Positions 9,389 through 18,158 of a stretch of DNA of 64,000 nt are shown here, one piece after another. The stretch spans positions 33,250-97,249 of the forward strand of contig NZ_LAQP01000020.1 in assembly GCF_000971965.1 (NCBI RefSeq), written 5' to 3'. The notes beneath the pieces were generated by a model, which saw nothing but the letters and a program-made list of their open reading frames with translations, was not told the origin of the DNA and did not search any database. The translations under genes and the position numbers were made by a program. Every line of letters begins with the position of its first letter. The first letter of the stretch is position 1. Origin of the DNA: Paenibacillus wulumuqiensis (GTDB lineage Bacteria > Bacillota > Bacilli > Paenibacillales > Paenibacillaceae).

Positions 9389-10684
9389 TTGAAAAAAGTC
9401 GCATCAGTCATGGCCATCATGTTGCTGGCCGCTGCAGTGGTACAACCTGGACACGGACATGCCGCCAAATCTTCAAGTGAAATCCAAAAAGAGCTGAACG
9501 CTGTTGAGCAAAAGGCCCAGAAGGCAGAGCAGCAGCAGAAAAAAGCCCAGGCGCAAAAGCAAAAATCGGCTGCACTCAAGAAGAGCGCACAAAAAGACCT
9601 GAGCGCCGTCCTGCATGCAATCAATGAAGTGAACAGCCAGATTGCGCGCGTGTCCAATAACATCACGAAGACCGAATCAGGTCTTCGCCAGTCCAAAAAA
9701 GATCTGGCCGAAGCCAAAGAACGTATCAAGGCACGTGAAGGCATGATTGATACGCGAGTAAGAATGATGTACACCGATGGTATGGTATCCTATCTGGATG
9801 TACTGATGTCTTCCACCAGCTTCTCCGATTTTGTGGATCGTGCAGATTCGCTGCGCATGATTGTGGATCAGGATCAGGATATTCTGGCCCAACATGAGAA
9901 GGACAAACAATTTGTCATTGTGACTCAAAATAAATTAAAAGCACAGTATGCCTATGCGAAGAGTCTATATGCCGAAAAAGCATCACGCAAAGGTGAACTG
10001 GATGCCAAAGAAAACGAAAAACAGCGTTTGATTGCCAAATACGATCTGCAAATCGTAAATGCCGAGGAAGCAACGGCAGAGCAGGAGCAGGCACTTTGGG
10101 ATCTGGCCGACAAGCGGGCAGCCCTGTATCGTGAGAAAACAGCTGCCGAAGCACAGGAGCGTGCAGCAGCTGAAGCAGCCCGTGCGGCAGCCGAAGCAGC
10201 AGCTCGTGCCGCAGCCGCAGCATCCAGTGGCGGATCTTCTTCCGGCGGTGGCAGCAGCAGCGGTGGTGGTGGCGGTTACCAGGCCAGCGGCAATGGTATA
10301 CTGGGCGTGCCGGTCATCGGTGCCCGTCTGTCTTCTCCGTTCGGTTATCGTACCAATCCGGTTACCGGAATCTACAAACTGCATGCTGGTGTAGACTTTG
10401 CAGCACCTCAGGGTACACCTATCGTAGCCTCGGACGGTGGTACGGTTGTTATAGCCGGAGCGATGAGCGGCTATGGTAATGCGGTTATTATCGATCATGG
10501 TAATGGAATCCAGACGCTGTACGGTCATATCCGTAATGGTGGCGTCATGGTATCCCAAGGTCAGAGTGTCAGCAAAGGCCAGAAGATTGCCGAAGTGGGT
10601 TCCACAGGTAACTCTACCGGACCACACTGTCACTTTGAAGTACGTGTAAATGGAACAGCCGTTGATCCGCTGGGCTATCTGTAA
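9389..10684 (+). CDS. Coiled-coil M23 peptidoglycan hydrolase (EnvC/CwlO-like)
   Basis: This secreted protein of about 431 residues has a signal peptide (KKVASVMAIMLLAAAVV...), then about 220 residues of Lys/Gln/Ala/Glu-rich coiled coil in the manner of EnvC, PcsB and CwlO. A low-complexity Gly/Ser linker at about 285-300 precedes a C-terminal LytM/M23 zinc peptidase domain. All zinc ligands are present: H332 and D336 (LHAGVDFA) and the HxH pair H413/H415 (GPHCHFE). It is therefore probably an active endopeptidase rather than a degenerate activator. The TTG at 9389 was preferred because AAAGGATGGG lies about 8 bases upstream; the ATG at 9377 would be inside that site. Placement right after ftsEX strongly suggests FtsEX control. 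Confidence 0.85.
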   Translation: MKKVASVMAIMLLAAAVVQPGHGHAAKSSSEIQKELNAVEQKAQKAEQQQKKAQAQKQKSAALKKSAQKDLSAVLHAINEVNSQIARVSNNITKTESGLRQSKKDLAEAKERIKAREGMIDTRVRMMYTDGMVSYLDVLMSSTSFSDFVDRADSLRMIVDQDQDILAQHEKDKQFVIVTQNKLKAQYAYAKSLYAEKASRKGELDAKENEKQRLIAKYDLQIVNAEEATAEQEQALWDLADKRAALYREKTAAEAQERAAAEAARAAAEAAARAAAAASSGGSSSGGGSSSGGGGGYQASGNGILGVPVIGARLSSPFGYRTNPVTGIYKLHAGVDFAAPQGTPIVASDGGTVVIAGAMSGYGNAVIIDHGNGIQTLYGHIRNGGVMVSQGQSVSKGQKIAEVGSTGNSTGPHCHFEVRVNGTAVDPLGYL

Positions 10685-10724
10685 GCCGGCGGAACAGCTT
10701 TTTAATGGAGAGAGGCGGTAATAC

Positions 10725-12185
10725 ATGATGAGAAAACGCACGGTGGCACTGCTCGTTATTGCCATGATGGTGCTCAGCAGCGTACTGACGCTGGCTGTAG
10801 TCAATCTACCGTCTTTTGTGCAAAGAGCTTCAATGGGGCAGGGCGTAATCGGTGCGCTGAGCGGCGGTGGACTCACCGACCAGGAACAAAGCAAGCTGAG
10901 TACTGTCGCCAGTCTGATTGAAAATAATTACTACCAGAACGTAGATGAGAATAAATTGGTCGATGGAGCGATTAACGGCATGCTGGAAGCGCTCGGTGAT
11001 CCGTATTCCAGTTATATGGATACCGATACAGCCGGACAATTCTCCGAATCGATCGCCGGTTCCTTTACCGGTATCGGTGCCGAGGTATCCGAGGATAACG
11101 GCAATGTAGTGATCGTATCCCCGATCAAGGGTTCACCTGCAGAACAAGCCGGACTGCGTGCCAAAGATGTGATTGTCTCGGTCAATGGCGAGAGTCTGTC
11201 GGGCAAGGATCTCAATGCAGCAGTCGCCAAAATCCGCGGGGAAAAGGGTTCAACCGCCAAGCTGGAAGTCAAACGTGCAGGCAGCAGCGAGACGATGACA
11301 TTTGATATCGTACGTGATGATATCGCAATGGAGACCGTATACGCGCGTATGACCGATGACAAGATCGGCGTAATTGAGATTACCCAGTTCTCGCTGAATA
11401 CGGCACAGCGGTTTGAAGAAGAGCTGCAAAAGCTGGATGCCAAGGGAATGAAGGGACTTGTGATCGACGTCCGTAATAATCCGGGCGGCGTACTGTCTGT
11501 TGTCGAAGAGATGGCCGAGCAATTTGTACCCAAAGGCAAAACGCTTGTACAGGTCGAGGACAAAAATGGTCAGCGTCAGGTCACCGATTCGAACGGTCAG
11601 GGTGTGAATTATCCGATTGCCGTAGTAACCAATGGCGGCAGCGCCAGCGCGTCGGAGATTCTGGCCGGTGCACTGAAGCAATCTGCCGGCGCGACCCTCT
11701 ACGGAGAGACCACTTATGGCAAAGGAACCGTACAGACCAGCATGGATAATCTGTTCAACGATGGCAGCCTGATCAAGATCACGATTGCCAAGTGGCTGAC
11801 ACCGAACGGCGACTGGATTCACAAAAAAGGAATCAAGCCCGACGTGGAAGTGGCGCCACCGGATTATTATACCGTTACACCGATCAACAAGGACAAAACC
11901 CTGAAATATGACATGAACAACAATGATGTGAAAAGTGCACAGATTATGCTCGCCGGACTGGATTATACCGTGGATCGCAAAGACGGCTACTTTGACCGTG
12001 AGACGGAAGCGGCTGTTCGATCATTCCAGCAGGATCACAAGCTGACCGGAACCGGCACGATTGATGCCAAGACCGCCGCTGCACTGGAAGCCGAACTGAT
12101 CAAGCATATCCAGGACCCCCAATATGATGTACAACTGAATAAAGCCATTGCTGGCGTCAAGCAAAAGCTGAGCGCAACAAAGTGA
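10725..12185 (+). CDS. S41 carboxy-terminal processing protease (CtpA/CtpB type)
   Basis: This 486-residue exported serine protease has an N-terminal membrane anchor/signal (residues 5-28), a PDZ domain at about 100-180, and an S41 tail-specific protease core at about 190-385. A C-terminal peptidoglycan-binding domain follows at about 400-465 (SAQIMLAGLDY...AVRSFQQDHKLTGTG). The catalytic Ser308 (in GSASASE), Lys333 (YGKGT) and Gln337 match the Ser-Lys-Gln triad of B. subtilis CtpB almost residue for residue. CtpB cleaves SpoIVFA during sporulation; a housekeeping cell-wall role next to FtsEX is equally possible. It follows the M23 gene by 40 bases with a GAGAGGCGG ribosome site. Confidence 0.9.
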   Translation: MMRKRTVALLVIAMMVLSSVLTLAVVNLPSFVQRASMGQGVIGALSGGGLTDQEQSKLSTVASLIENNYYQNVDENKLVDGAINGMLEALGDPYSSYMDTDTAGQFSESIAGSFTGIGAEVSEDNGNVVIVSPIKGSPAEQAGLRAKDVIVSVNGESLSGKDLNAAVAKIRGEKGSTAKLEVKRAGSSETMTFDIVRDDIAMETVYARMTDDKIGVIEITQFSLNTAQRFEEELQKLDAKGMKGLVIDVRNNPGGVLSVVEEMAEQFVPKGKTLVQVEDKNGQRQVTDSNGQGVNYPIAVVTNGGSASASEILAGALKQSAGATLYGETTYGKGTVQTSMDNLFNDGSLIKITIAKWLTPNGDWIHKKGIKPDVEVAPPDYYTVTPINKDKTLKYDMNNNDVKSAQIMLAGLDYTVDRKDGYFDRETEAAVRSFQQDHKLTGTGTIDAKTAAALEAELIKHIQDPQYDVQLNKAIAGVKQKLSATK

Positions 12186-12255
12186 AGCTTCTGGAGTATA
12201 ATGCTATAGCAGCATAAACGACCGGAAGGACATCTGAGGATGAACGATGGATTGT

Positions 12256-12287
12256 AAAAAGAAGGCTGTCACAGCCTTCTTTTTTTA
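12256..12287 (+). terminator. Terminator after S41 protease gene
   Basis: GAAGGCTG-TCA-CAGCCTTC (12261-12279), flanked by A-run and T-run, is a perfect intrinsic terminator that ends the ftsE-to-ctp unit. Confidence 0.9.
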
Positions 12288-12348
12288 TGTACAATAAAGA
12301 ATGTTGGACAGCGGGTTAGCGCGTATGGAAAGCAAAGGAGTGTGAAGC

Positions 12349-13794
12349 GTGATGGCAGTGTTGGGAGAAGCACTCCGTATCACTGGTGGAGCCATAGGAC
12401 AGCTGCTTTCGCAGCCGTTTTACTATATATTTCTGATCGGACTGCTGCTGCATTACAGGCGGCAGGGACTACTGGAACGCAAGCTGTTTAATATACGGGT
12501 GCATGTATATGCTGGCAGGGTCATCCGGACTGTGATTACCGGTCTGATCATTGGAGTTATCCTGTCAGCCATAATGCTGGGAATTGGTATACATATTGAA
12601 AAAGAATTGATCTGGTGCCTGGGCATTATCATTGTGCTGCTGTCGCTGATTCGTCTGCGGCTGGCACATCTGATGGATGCACTCGCTGTGCTCGTTATTC
12701 TTCATGTAGCCCTGCTGCTCGCTCCGTCATGGCAGCCGGCTGGATGGTTAGGTGAAGCGGTACAAGCGATCCGTCATGCCGATCTGCCGGGATTGCTGGT
12801 GATTGGCGTGCTGCTGCAGGTGGCAGAAGCGATACTGTTTCGTATGCAGGGACCGGGATTGTCTTCCCCGGTAGTCATTGAAGGCAAGCGAGGCAAGCCG
12901 GTAGGCGCTTATGCGATGGAGGCTTTCTGGCCGGTACCGCTCTGGCTGCTCATGCCGGCGGCAGGAGGATTCATGCTGCCGTGGAGTCCTCTGCATAGCG
13001 GCGAATTCTGGAGCGGCGGAGCAGCGATTACCGCCCTGCCGGTAATGATCGGATGCAGCATTCTGACACAGAGCCGCCTGCCGGTGGACAAAGCACGTAT
13101 CGTCTCCAGACGGCTGCTGCTGAGTAGTCTAGTGCTGCTGGTACTGGCTGCTGTCGCGCTCTGGTGGGCACCGCTGGCTGTCCCGGCGATCTGGATCGCT
13201 GTTATCTGGCGTGAGGTGATCGTCTACCTCAGCAGACGGGAAGAGCTGGAGAGCATCCCACTCTATACCGAGACGCTACGCGGCCTGCGGGTACTGGATG
13301 TGATTCCGGGCAGTCCGGCAGATGAACTGGGTATACGGGCGGCCGAGACGGTATACAAGGTTAATGGAGTACCGGTACATCATCCACAGTCCCTGCATGA
13401 AGCGCTGCGGATGAACCCGGCCTTTTGCAAACTGGAAATACTCAATATTCACGGGGAAAGCAAATTCCTGCAGCGGGCGATCTATGCCGGGGATCATCAT
13501 CAGCTGGGCATGATTTTTGCTCCGGATGATCAGGCGCCGGTCTCACCGGATATCCAGCAGCTGTCGGCATTTCACCTGCTGGGTCGTCCGCGGACGCGCC
13601 GCTTGTCAGGCGGTACGGGTGAATCCTCCCGGAATATGCAGATCGAAGCGACCGGATTGCCATCCGGTTCAGTCAAAGAAACAGCTCCGGCAGAAACAGA
13701 CACGGATACTTCAGCAGCAGCAGACTCTGCTTCAGCTTCTGAAGCCAATGGCATCCTGCCCAAGCGAAGCCGCCGGGCAGGCAGCAAGAAATAA
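12349..13794 (+). CDS. minJ: MinJ-like PDZ membrane protein
   Basis: This 481-residue protein has an N-terminal half with about seven to eight hydrophobic segments, a PDZ domain at about residues 310-385 (GLRVLDVIPGSPADELGIRAAE...), and a hydrophilic, Ser/Thr/Ala-rich tail ending in a basic cluster. This matches MinJ (YvjD) of B. subtilis, which bridges DivIVA and MinD and positions the Min system at the poles. Gene order supports this: in B. subtilis minJ lies in the same neighbourhood as ctpB, ftsX, ftsE, uvrA and uvrB. The GTG at 12349 has AAAGGAG 8 bases upstream; ATG 12352 is an alternative. The name is an inference from architecture plus synteny. Confidence 0.7.
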   Translation: MMAVLGEALRITGGAIGQLLSQPFYYIFLIGLLLHYRRQGLLERKLFNIRVHVYAGRVIRTVITGLIIGVILSAIMLGIGIHIEKELIWCLGIIIVLLSLIRLRLAHLMDALAVLVILHVALLLAPSWQPAGWLGEAVQAIRHADLPGLLVIGVLLQVAEAILFRMQGPGLSSPVVIEGKRGKPVGAYAMEAFWPVPLWLLMPAAGGFMLPWSPLHSGEFWSGGAAITALPVMIGCSILTQSRLPVDKARIVSRRLLLSSLVLLVLAAVALWWAPLAVPAIWIAVIWREVIVYLSRREELESIPLYTETLRGLRVLDVIPGSPADELGIRAAETVYKVNGVPVHHPQSLHEALRMNPAFCKLEILNIHGESKFLQRAIYAGDHHQLGMIFAPDDQAPVSPDIQQLSAFHLLGRPRTRRLSGGTGESSRNMQIEATGLPSGSVKETAPAETDTDTSAAADSASASEANGILPKRSRRAGSKK

Positions 13795-13878
13795 GGGAAA
13801 GCCGTCCAGCAGCATCCATTCTTGCAGGGCAGGATAATATCGTTGCTCATACGAATAGAAAAATTAATATGAACAGCA

Positions 13879-13926
13879 AAAAAAGCACACGGACAAGCCG
13901 GGAGATCCCGCTGTTCGTGTGCTTTT
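13879..13926. terminator. Bidirectional terminator between minJ and motB
   Basis: AAAAAGCACACGGACA... pairs with ...TGTTCGTGTGCTTTTT around an inner GGG-AGAT-CCC hairpin. Runs of A and T on the two sides let it stop transcription of both convergent units. Confidence 0.85.
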
Positions 13927-13969
13927 TGATATGGATATACAGTTTACATTATCCGATCAGGCCGGCTGG

Positions 13970-14776
13970 CTACTCCTGCAGCTGGCGCAGCACGATAATT
14001 TCAACGCGACGGTTTTTCTGTCGTCCGGCTGCGGTGGAATTATCGGCGGCAGGTCGGGTCGCCCCGTAACCGGCATACTGGAAGTTGGCCTGATTCAGCT
14101 TCTTCGTATCGATAAAATAGCGAAGTACCGACAGCGCTCGTGCGCCTGACAATTCCCAGTTATCCTGATACCGGGAAGCGTAGACGATCGGCAGATTATC
14201 CGTATGGCCTTCAATGCTGATCGTCGTATTGATCGACTGGAACAGGCTGGCAAGCCGGGCAAGTGTACCGAGTGAACGGGCTTTGAGATCAGCCTGGCCT
14301 TCATCGAACAGGAACTGGTCGCTCAGGGTAATGGAGATGCCCTGCGGCTTGTCCACAACCGACACCTGATTTTGCAAATTGTTGGTCTGTACATAATTTT
14401 CAATGACCTGCATCAGATTCGCCAGTTCCTGCTCCTGCTTGCGAAAGGCTTCTTCGCGGCTGGTCAGCTGTTCCTGGCCTTGTTCGCCGCCCTGCTCTCC
14501 CGCCTGGTTCTGCTCGGAATCGGAACCGCCATTATTCACATTCTGGCCGGCTGTCCCGGTCACTCCCTTGCCACCATCCAGCACCGAGTTGGCACTCTGG
14601 AAAGTGAGCTGCAGCGACTCGGTCAGCACTTTGTATTTGCTTGAGTCAATCTGGCTGACCGAATACATCACGATAAAAAAGATTAGCAGCAGCGTGATCA
14701 GATCGGCATAGGTGATTAACCAGCGGTCCTTGTGGTCATGACCGGTATTTTTGTTGCGGCGAGAATAACGTCGCAT
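13970..14776 (-). CDS. motB: Flagellar motor stator protein MotB
   Basis: This 268-residue stator subunit has a basic N-terminus and one TM segment (residues 19-41) starting WLITYADLITLLLIFF. The ion-carrying aspartate is Asp25. A Gly/Gln/Glu-rich linker with the plug region follows, then a C-terminal OmpA-like peptidoglycan-binding domain (about 150-265, containing EGHTDNLPI, ARALSVLRYFI and GYGATRPA). It pairs with MotA to form the ion channel that drives flagellar rotation. Whether H+ or Na+ is used cannot be decided from what I can see. The ATG lies 2 bases after the motA stop, and the motA 3' end supplies its GGAGG. Confidence 0.92.
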   Translation of the reverse strand: MRRYSRRNKNTGHDHKDRWLITYADLITLLLIFFIVMYSVSQIDSSKYKVLTESLQLTFQSANSVLDGGKGVTGTAGQNVNNGGSDSEQNQAGEQGGEQGQEQLTSREEAFRKQEQELANLMQVIENYVQTNNLQNQVSVVDKPQGISITLSDQFLFDEGQADLKARSLGTLARLASLFQSINTTISIEGHTDNLPIVYASRYQDNWELSGARALSVLRYFIDTKKLNQANFQYAGYGATRPAADNSTAAGRQKNRRVEIIVLRQLQE

Positions 14777-14778
14777 CG

Positions 14779-15564
14779 TTATTCCTCCCTCATTCGTGGT
14801 TCATTATCGGAATAACCATCCGTATCCGTCAGGAACGTCTCCAGCTTGCGGCGCACCAATTGAGGATTCTCGCCGTTCTGGATGGAAAGAATGCCTTCGA
14901 GCAGCATCTCCATCGTCTGCGTCTCCAGTTCACTGCGTGCCCGGATTTTGGAAGCGAGCGGCAGGAAGATCAGGTTGGCACTGGCAACCCCGTACAGAGT
15001 AGCTGTAAAGGCAACCGCAATCGAGCTGCCCAGGCCGGTTGGTTCACTGAGACTGCCAAGAACCTGGATCAGGCCCATAACCGTACCGATAATCCCCATC
15101 GTTGGCGCATAACCGCCGGCAGAATCAAAGATTTTGGCATGCTGTTCATATTCCTGCTCGACCTTGGCCATTTCCAGCTCCAGAATCTGCCGGATTACAT
15201 CCCGGTCGGTGCCATCGACAACCTGCTGCAAACCTTCCCGCAGAAAGGCATTTTCATGCGATACGGCCTGCGGCTCCAGTGCGAGTACACCGGCACGCCG
15301 AGCATGCATGGACATATTGACGACATCTTCGATGAGCTGCTCATTATCCGAACGAACAGGAACGAGTACCGTCCGTATGGCCTGCGGCAACTTTTTCAGA
15401 CGTGATGCCGGAAAACTGATGGCGACGGCAGCAGCCGTTCCCCCAAATACGATCAAAGCTGCAGCTCCCTGAAGCAATCCTCCAGCGTCGCCGCCTTCCC
15501 ATAAAAACCCCCCAATCAATGCAGCGATCCCTGCAATAATACCGATAATCGTTGTTAAATCCAT
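14779..15564 (-). CDS. motA: Flagellar motor stator protein MotA
   Basis: This 261-residue MotA/PomA-family protein has four hydrophobic segments, two near the N-terminus (about 1-25 and 30-52) and two at about 148-170 and 180-205. It carries the MotA signature region GGYAPTMGIIGTVMGLI with the conserved proline and glycines in TM3. The cytoplasmic loop between TM2 and TM3 normally contacts FliG. AGGAGATGG precedes the ATG on the minus strand. With motB it forms a two-gene unit, on the opposite strand to minJ and divergent from uvrB. No other flagellar gene lies in the window, and I saw no convincing sigma-D promoter upstream. Confidence 0.92.
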   Translation of the reverse strand: MDLTTIIGIIAGIAALIGGFLWEGGDAGGLLQGAAALIVFGGTAAAVAISFPASRLKKLPQAIRTVLVPVRSDNEQLIEDVVNMSMHARRAGVLALEPQAVSHENAFLREGLQQVVDGTDRDVIRQILELEMAKVEQEYEQHAKIFDSAGGYAPTMGIIGTVMGLIQVLGSLSEPTGLGSSIAVAFTATLYGVASANLIFLPLASKIRARSELETQTMEMLLEGILSIQNGENPQLVRRKLETFLTDTDGYSDNEPRMREE

Positions 15565-15658
15565 TTATCCATCTCCTGTTCTGCGTCTGGGAAGTAATTG
15601 TATATTTATGCTTGCCGGCTCTCCGGAAAAGAACAGACAATGTTTCAATATGAAAAAA

Positions 15659-15688
15659 ACGTCTGAAAAAGTTGTCGTTTACAGACGT
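15659..15688. promoter_or_regulatory. Inverted repeat ACGTCTG-N16-CAGACGT between motA and uvrB
   Basis: Two perfect 7-bp arms are separated by 16 bases in the divergent motA-uvrB spacer, just upstream of the uvrB promoter. It could be an operator or a weak hairpin; nothing identifies its binder. Confidence 0.25.
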
Positions 15689-15695
15689 GTTTCAA

Positions 15696-15724
15696 TTGCA
15701 TAAGTGAAAGCTGGAGAGTATAAT
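15696..15724 (+). promoter_or_regulatory. Sigma-A promoter of uvrBA
   Basis: TTGCAT, a 17-base spacer and a perfect TATAAT form a textbook housekeeping promoter. The start would fall near 15731, leaving a leader of about 205 bases before uvrB. Confidence 0.8.
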
Positions 15725-15729
15725 AGAAG

Positions 15730-15743
15730 GGAACAAACATTCC
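15730..15743. promoter_or_regulatory. LexA (DinR) box at the uvrBA start site
   Basis: GGAACAAACATTCC matches the Bacillus LexA consensus CGAACRNRYGTTYC at 12 of 14 positions. It sits 5 bases after the -10 element, where bound repressor would block initiation. uvrBA is a known SOS target in Bacillus, so damage-inducible control is likely. Confidence 0.7.
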
Positions 15744-15935
15744 TATTCAGGACTTTTATGTTGTTAATTTATGTTATATAAGTATTAACCAATAATGAGA
15801 TTCGTCTATTCAGGATGTGCCATTACAGCCAACGCTGGGTATAGTATTATGTGTCCGGCACTCTGATGAACGGTCTCTTTTGTTATTATCGGGCAAGCGT
15901 AATATATATTTTAGACGATAGGGTGATGCAGGGCA

Positions 15936-17936
15936 ATGAACGATATTGTTGTCAGCTCCAAAAAATTCGAGATTGAGTCGGAATTCACGCCGCAGGGTGA
16001 CCAGCCTGCCGCGATTGAAGAGCTCGTACAGGGAGTACAGCAGGGCAAGAAGTTCCAGACACTGCTGGGCGCGACCGGTACAGGTAAGACATTTACCATT
16101 GCACAGACCATTTCCAAACTGCAGCGTCCTACACTGGTTATTGCACATAACAAGACGTTGGCAGCCCAGCTGGCGAGCGAGTTCAAGGAGTTTTTCCCGA
16201 ATAACTCGGTCGATTATTTTGTCAGCTATTATGATTACTATCAGCCGGAAGCGTATATTCCGTCTTCCGACACGTATATTGAGAAAGACTCCAGTATTAA
16301 TGAAGAGATCGACAAGCTGCGTCACTCGGCGACCAGTTCGCTGTTTGAACGTCGTGATGTCATCATCGTAGCCAGCGTATCCTGTATCTACGGTCTCGGT
16401 TCACCGCAGGAATATGGTGGCATGCTGCTGTCTCTGCGGGTAGGCATGGAAAAGTCACGCAACGAGATTTTATCCCGTCTGGTAGATATTCAGTATCAGC
16501 GCAATGATATCAACTTCGTTCGTGGTACATTCCGTGTACGCGGGGATGTCATAGAGATTTTCCCGGCTTCCAAAAGTGAACATGCCGTACGGGTTGAACT
16601 ATTCGGTGATGAGATCGAGCGGATTACCGAGATCGATGTATTGACCGGCGAGTTGGTCGGTGAACGCGAACATATCGCGATCTTCCCCGCCTCTCACTTT
16701 GTCACCAAGGAAGAGACGATGAAAGTCGCCATCAAAAATATCGAACGTGAGCTGGAAGACCGCCTCGCCGTGCTCAAGGAACAGGGCAAGCTGCTGGAAG
16801 CACAGCGTCTGGAACAGCGTACACGCTACGATATCGAGATGATGAAGGAAGTCGGCTTCTGCTCCGGGATCGAGAACTATTCCGGACCGCTTACTTTCCG
16901 TGAACGCGGAGATACACCATTTACACTGCTCGATTATTTCCCGGATGATATGCTGATTGTGGTCGATGAGTCCCATGTGACCCTGCCGCAGATCCGGGCG
17001 ATGTACAATGGTGACCAGGCGCGCAAAAATGTGCTGGTGGATCATGGATTCCGCCTGCCATCCGCACTGGACAACCGTCCATTGAAATTTGAAGAGTTCG
17101 AAGACAAGATCAATCAGATCATTTTCGTATCCGCTACTCCAGGACCGTATGAGATGGAACACTGCGACACGATGGCCCAGCAGATTATTCGTCCTACCGG
17201 ACTGCTTGATCCGATTATCGAAGTTCGTCCGACCAAAGGACAGATCGATGATCTGATCAACGAGATTCATCTGCGTATCGAACGGGATGAACGGGTGCTG
17301 GTGACTACACTGACCAAGAAAATGTCCGAGGATCTGACCGATTATCTCAAGGAAGTAGGCATTAAGGTCAGGTACATGCACTCCGATATCAAGACGCTGG
17401 AGCGGATGGCGATTTTGAGAGATCTGAGGCTAGGGACATTCCATGTACTTGTCGGGATCAACCTGCTGCGGGAAGGACTGGATCTGCCGGAAGTCTCACT
17501 TGTTACCATTCTGGATGCCGACAAGGAAGGCTTCCTGCGTTCCGAACGTTCGCTGATCCAGACGATAGGCCGGGCAGCGCGTAACTCCGAAGGCCGGGTT
17601 ATTATGTATGGTGACAAAGTGACCGATTCGATGGCCAGTGCGATGCGGGAGACCGAACGCCGCCGTACCATCCAGATTGCCTATAATGAAGAACATGGTA
17701 TTACCCCACAGACGATCCGCAAAAAAATACGCGATGTCATCGAGGCAACCAAAGTGGCCGAAGGCAAAGCGGACTATATGGCAGAAGTGGGCAAAGCCAA
17801 AATGTCCAAGCGCGATCGTATGGCACTGATCCAGCGTCTGGAGACCGAGATGAAGTCTGCCGCCAAGGAGCTTCAGTTCGAACGTGCGGCCGAGCTGCGC
17901 GATGCGGTACTGGAACTGCGGGCAGAGATCAGTTAA
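15936..17936 (+). CDS. uvrB: Excinuclease ABC subunit B
   Basis: This 666-residue protein is UvrB, the damage-verifying helicase-like subunit of nucleotide excision repair. Walker A GATGTGKT is at residues 45-52. The beta-hairpin region [14 protein letters not shown] follows near residue 95, then DESH, the helicase motifs [22 protein letters not shown] and QTIGRAARN, and a C-terminal UVR motif ([26 protein letters not shown], described here in part) that binds UvrC. It receives damaged DNA from UvrA, encoded next. The gene lies behind a sigma-A promoter with a LexA-type box. Confidence 0.97.
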   Translation: MNDIVVSSKKFEIESEFTPQGDQPAAIEELVQGVQQGKKFQTLLGATGTGKTFTIAQTISKLQRPTLVIAHNKTLAAQLASEFKEFFPNNSVDYFVSYYDYYQPEAYIPSSDTYIEKDSSINEEIDKLRHSATSSLFERRDVIIVASVSCIYGLGSPQEYGGMLLSLRVGMEKSRNEILSRLVDIQYQRNDINFVRGTFRVRGDVIEIFPASKSEHAVRVELFGDEIERITEIDVLTGELVGEREHIAIFPASHFVTKEETMKVAIKNIERELEDRLAVLKEQGKLLEAQRLEQRTRYDIEMMKEVGFCSGIENYSGPLTFRERGDTPFTLLDYFPDDMLIVVDESHVTLPQIRAMYNGDQARKNVLVDHGFRLPSALDNRPLKFEEFEDKINQIIFVSATPGPYEMEHCDTMAQQIIRPTGLLDPIIEVRPTKGQIDDLINEIHLRIERDERVLVTTLTKKMSEDLTDYLKEVGIKVRYMHSDIKTLERMAILRDLRLGTFHVLVGINLLREGLDLPEVSLVTILDADKEGFLRSERSLIQTIGRAARNSEGRVIMYGDKVTDSMASAMRETERRRTIQIAYNEEHGITPQTIRKKIRDVIEATKVAEGKADYMAEVGKAKMSKRDRMALIQRLETEMKSAAKELQFERAAELRDAVLELRAEIS

Positions 17937-17997
17937 TCCCTGTTCTCGCTGACGATGGACCAATGTTATTATACCGAATGAACATTATGCACAATCC

Positions 17998-18046
17998 AAG
18001 GTTGTTGGGTGACTCCGGATACAGAACCGGAATCCCCGGCAACCTT
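17998..18046 (+). other. Two-tier hairpin in uvrB-uvrA spacer
   Basis: The 222-base spacer between uvrB and uvrA contains an outer stem AAGGTTG (17998-18004) / CAACCTT (18040-18046), extended by G-C pairs, and an inner stem TCCGG / CCGGA (18014-18018 / 18027-18031). There is no U-run, so it is not an obvious terminator. It may tune mRNA stability or uvrA expression. No convincing gene lies in this spacer. Confidence 0.4.
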
Positions 18047-18158
18047 TATCATAGTTTGGCCGTTTATACGCACAGCCCTGACATTTCACAGCTACACTAT
18101 GAAATGATGGGCCGCGTGGTGATTATTCCGGAAGCACCGGATTTGGGGGTTGGATTAT

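Noticed and set aside
15565..15658. Sigma-D (flagellar) promoter for motA
   Set aside because: A GCCG-like -10 core is present on the minus strand, but no TAAA at the required distance; not supported.
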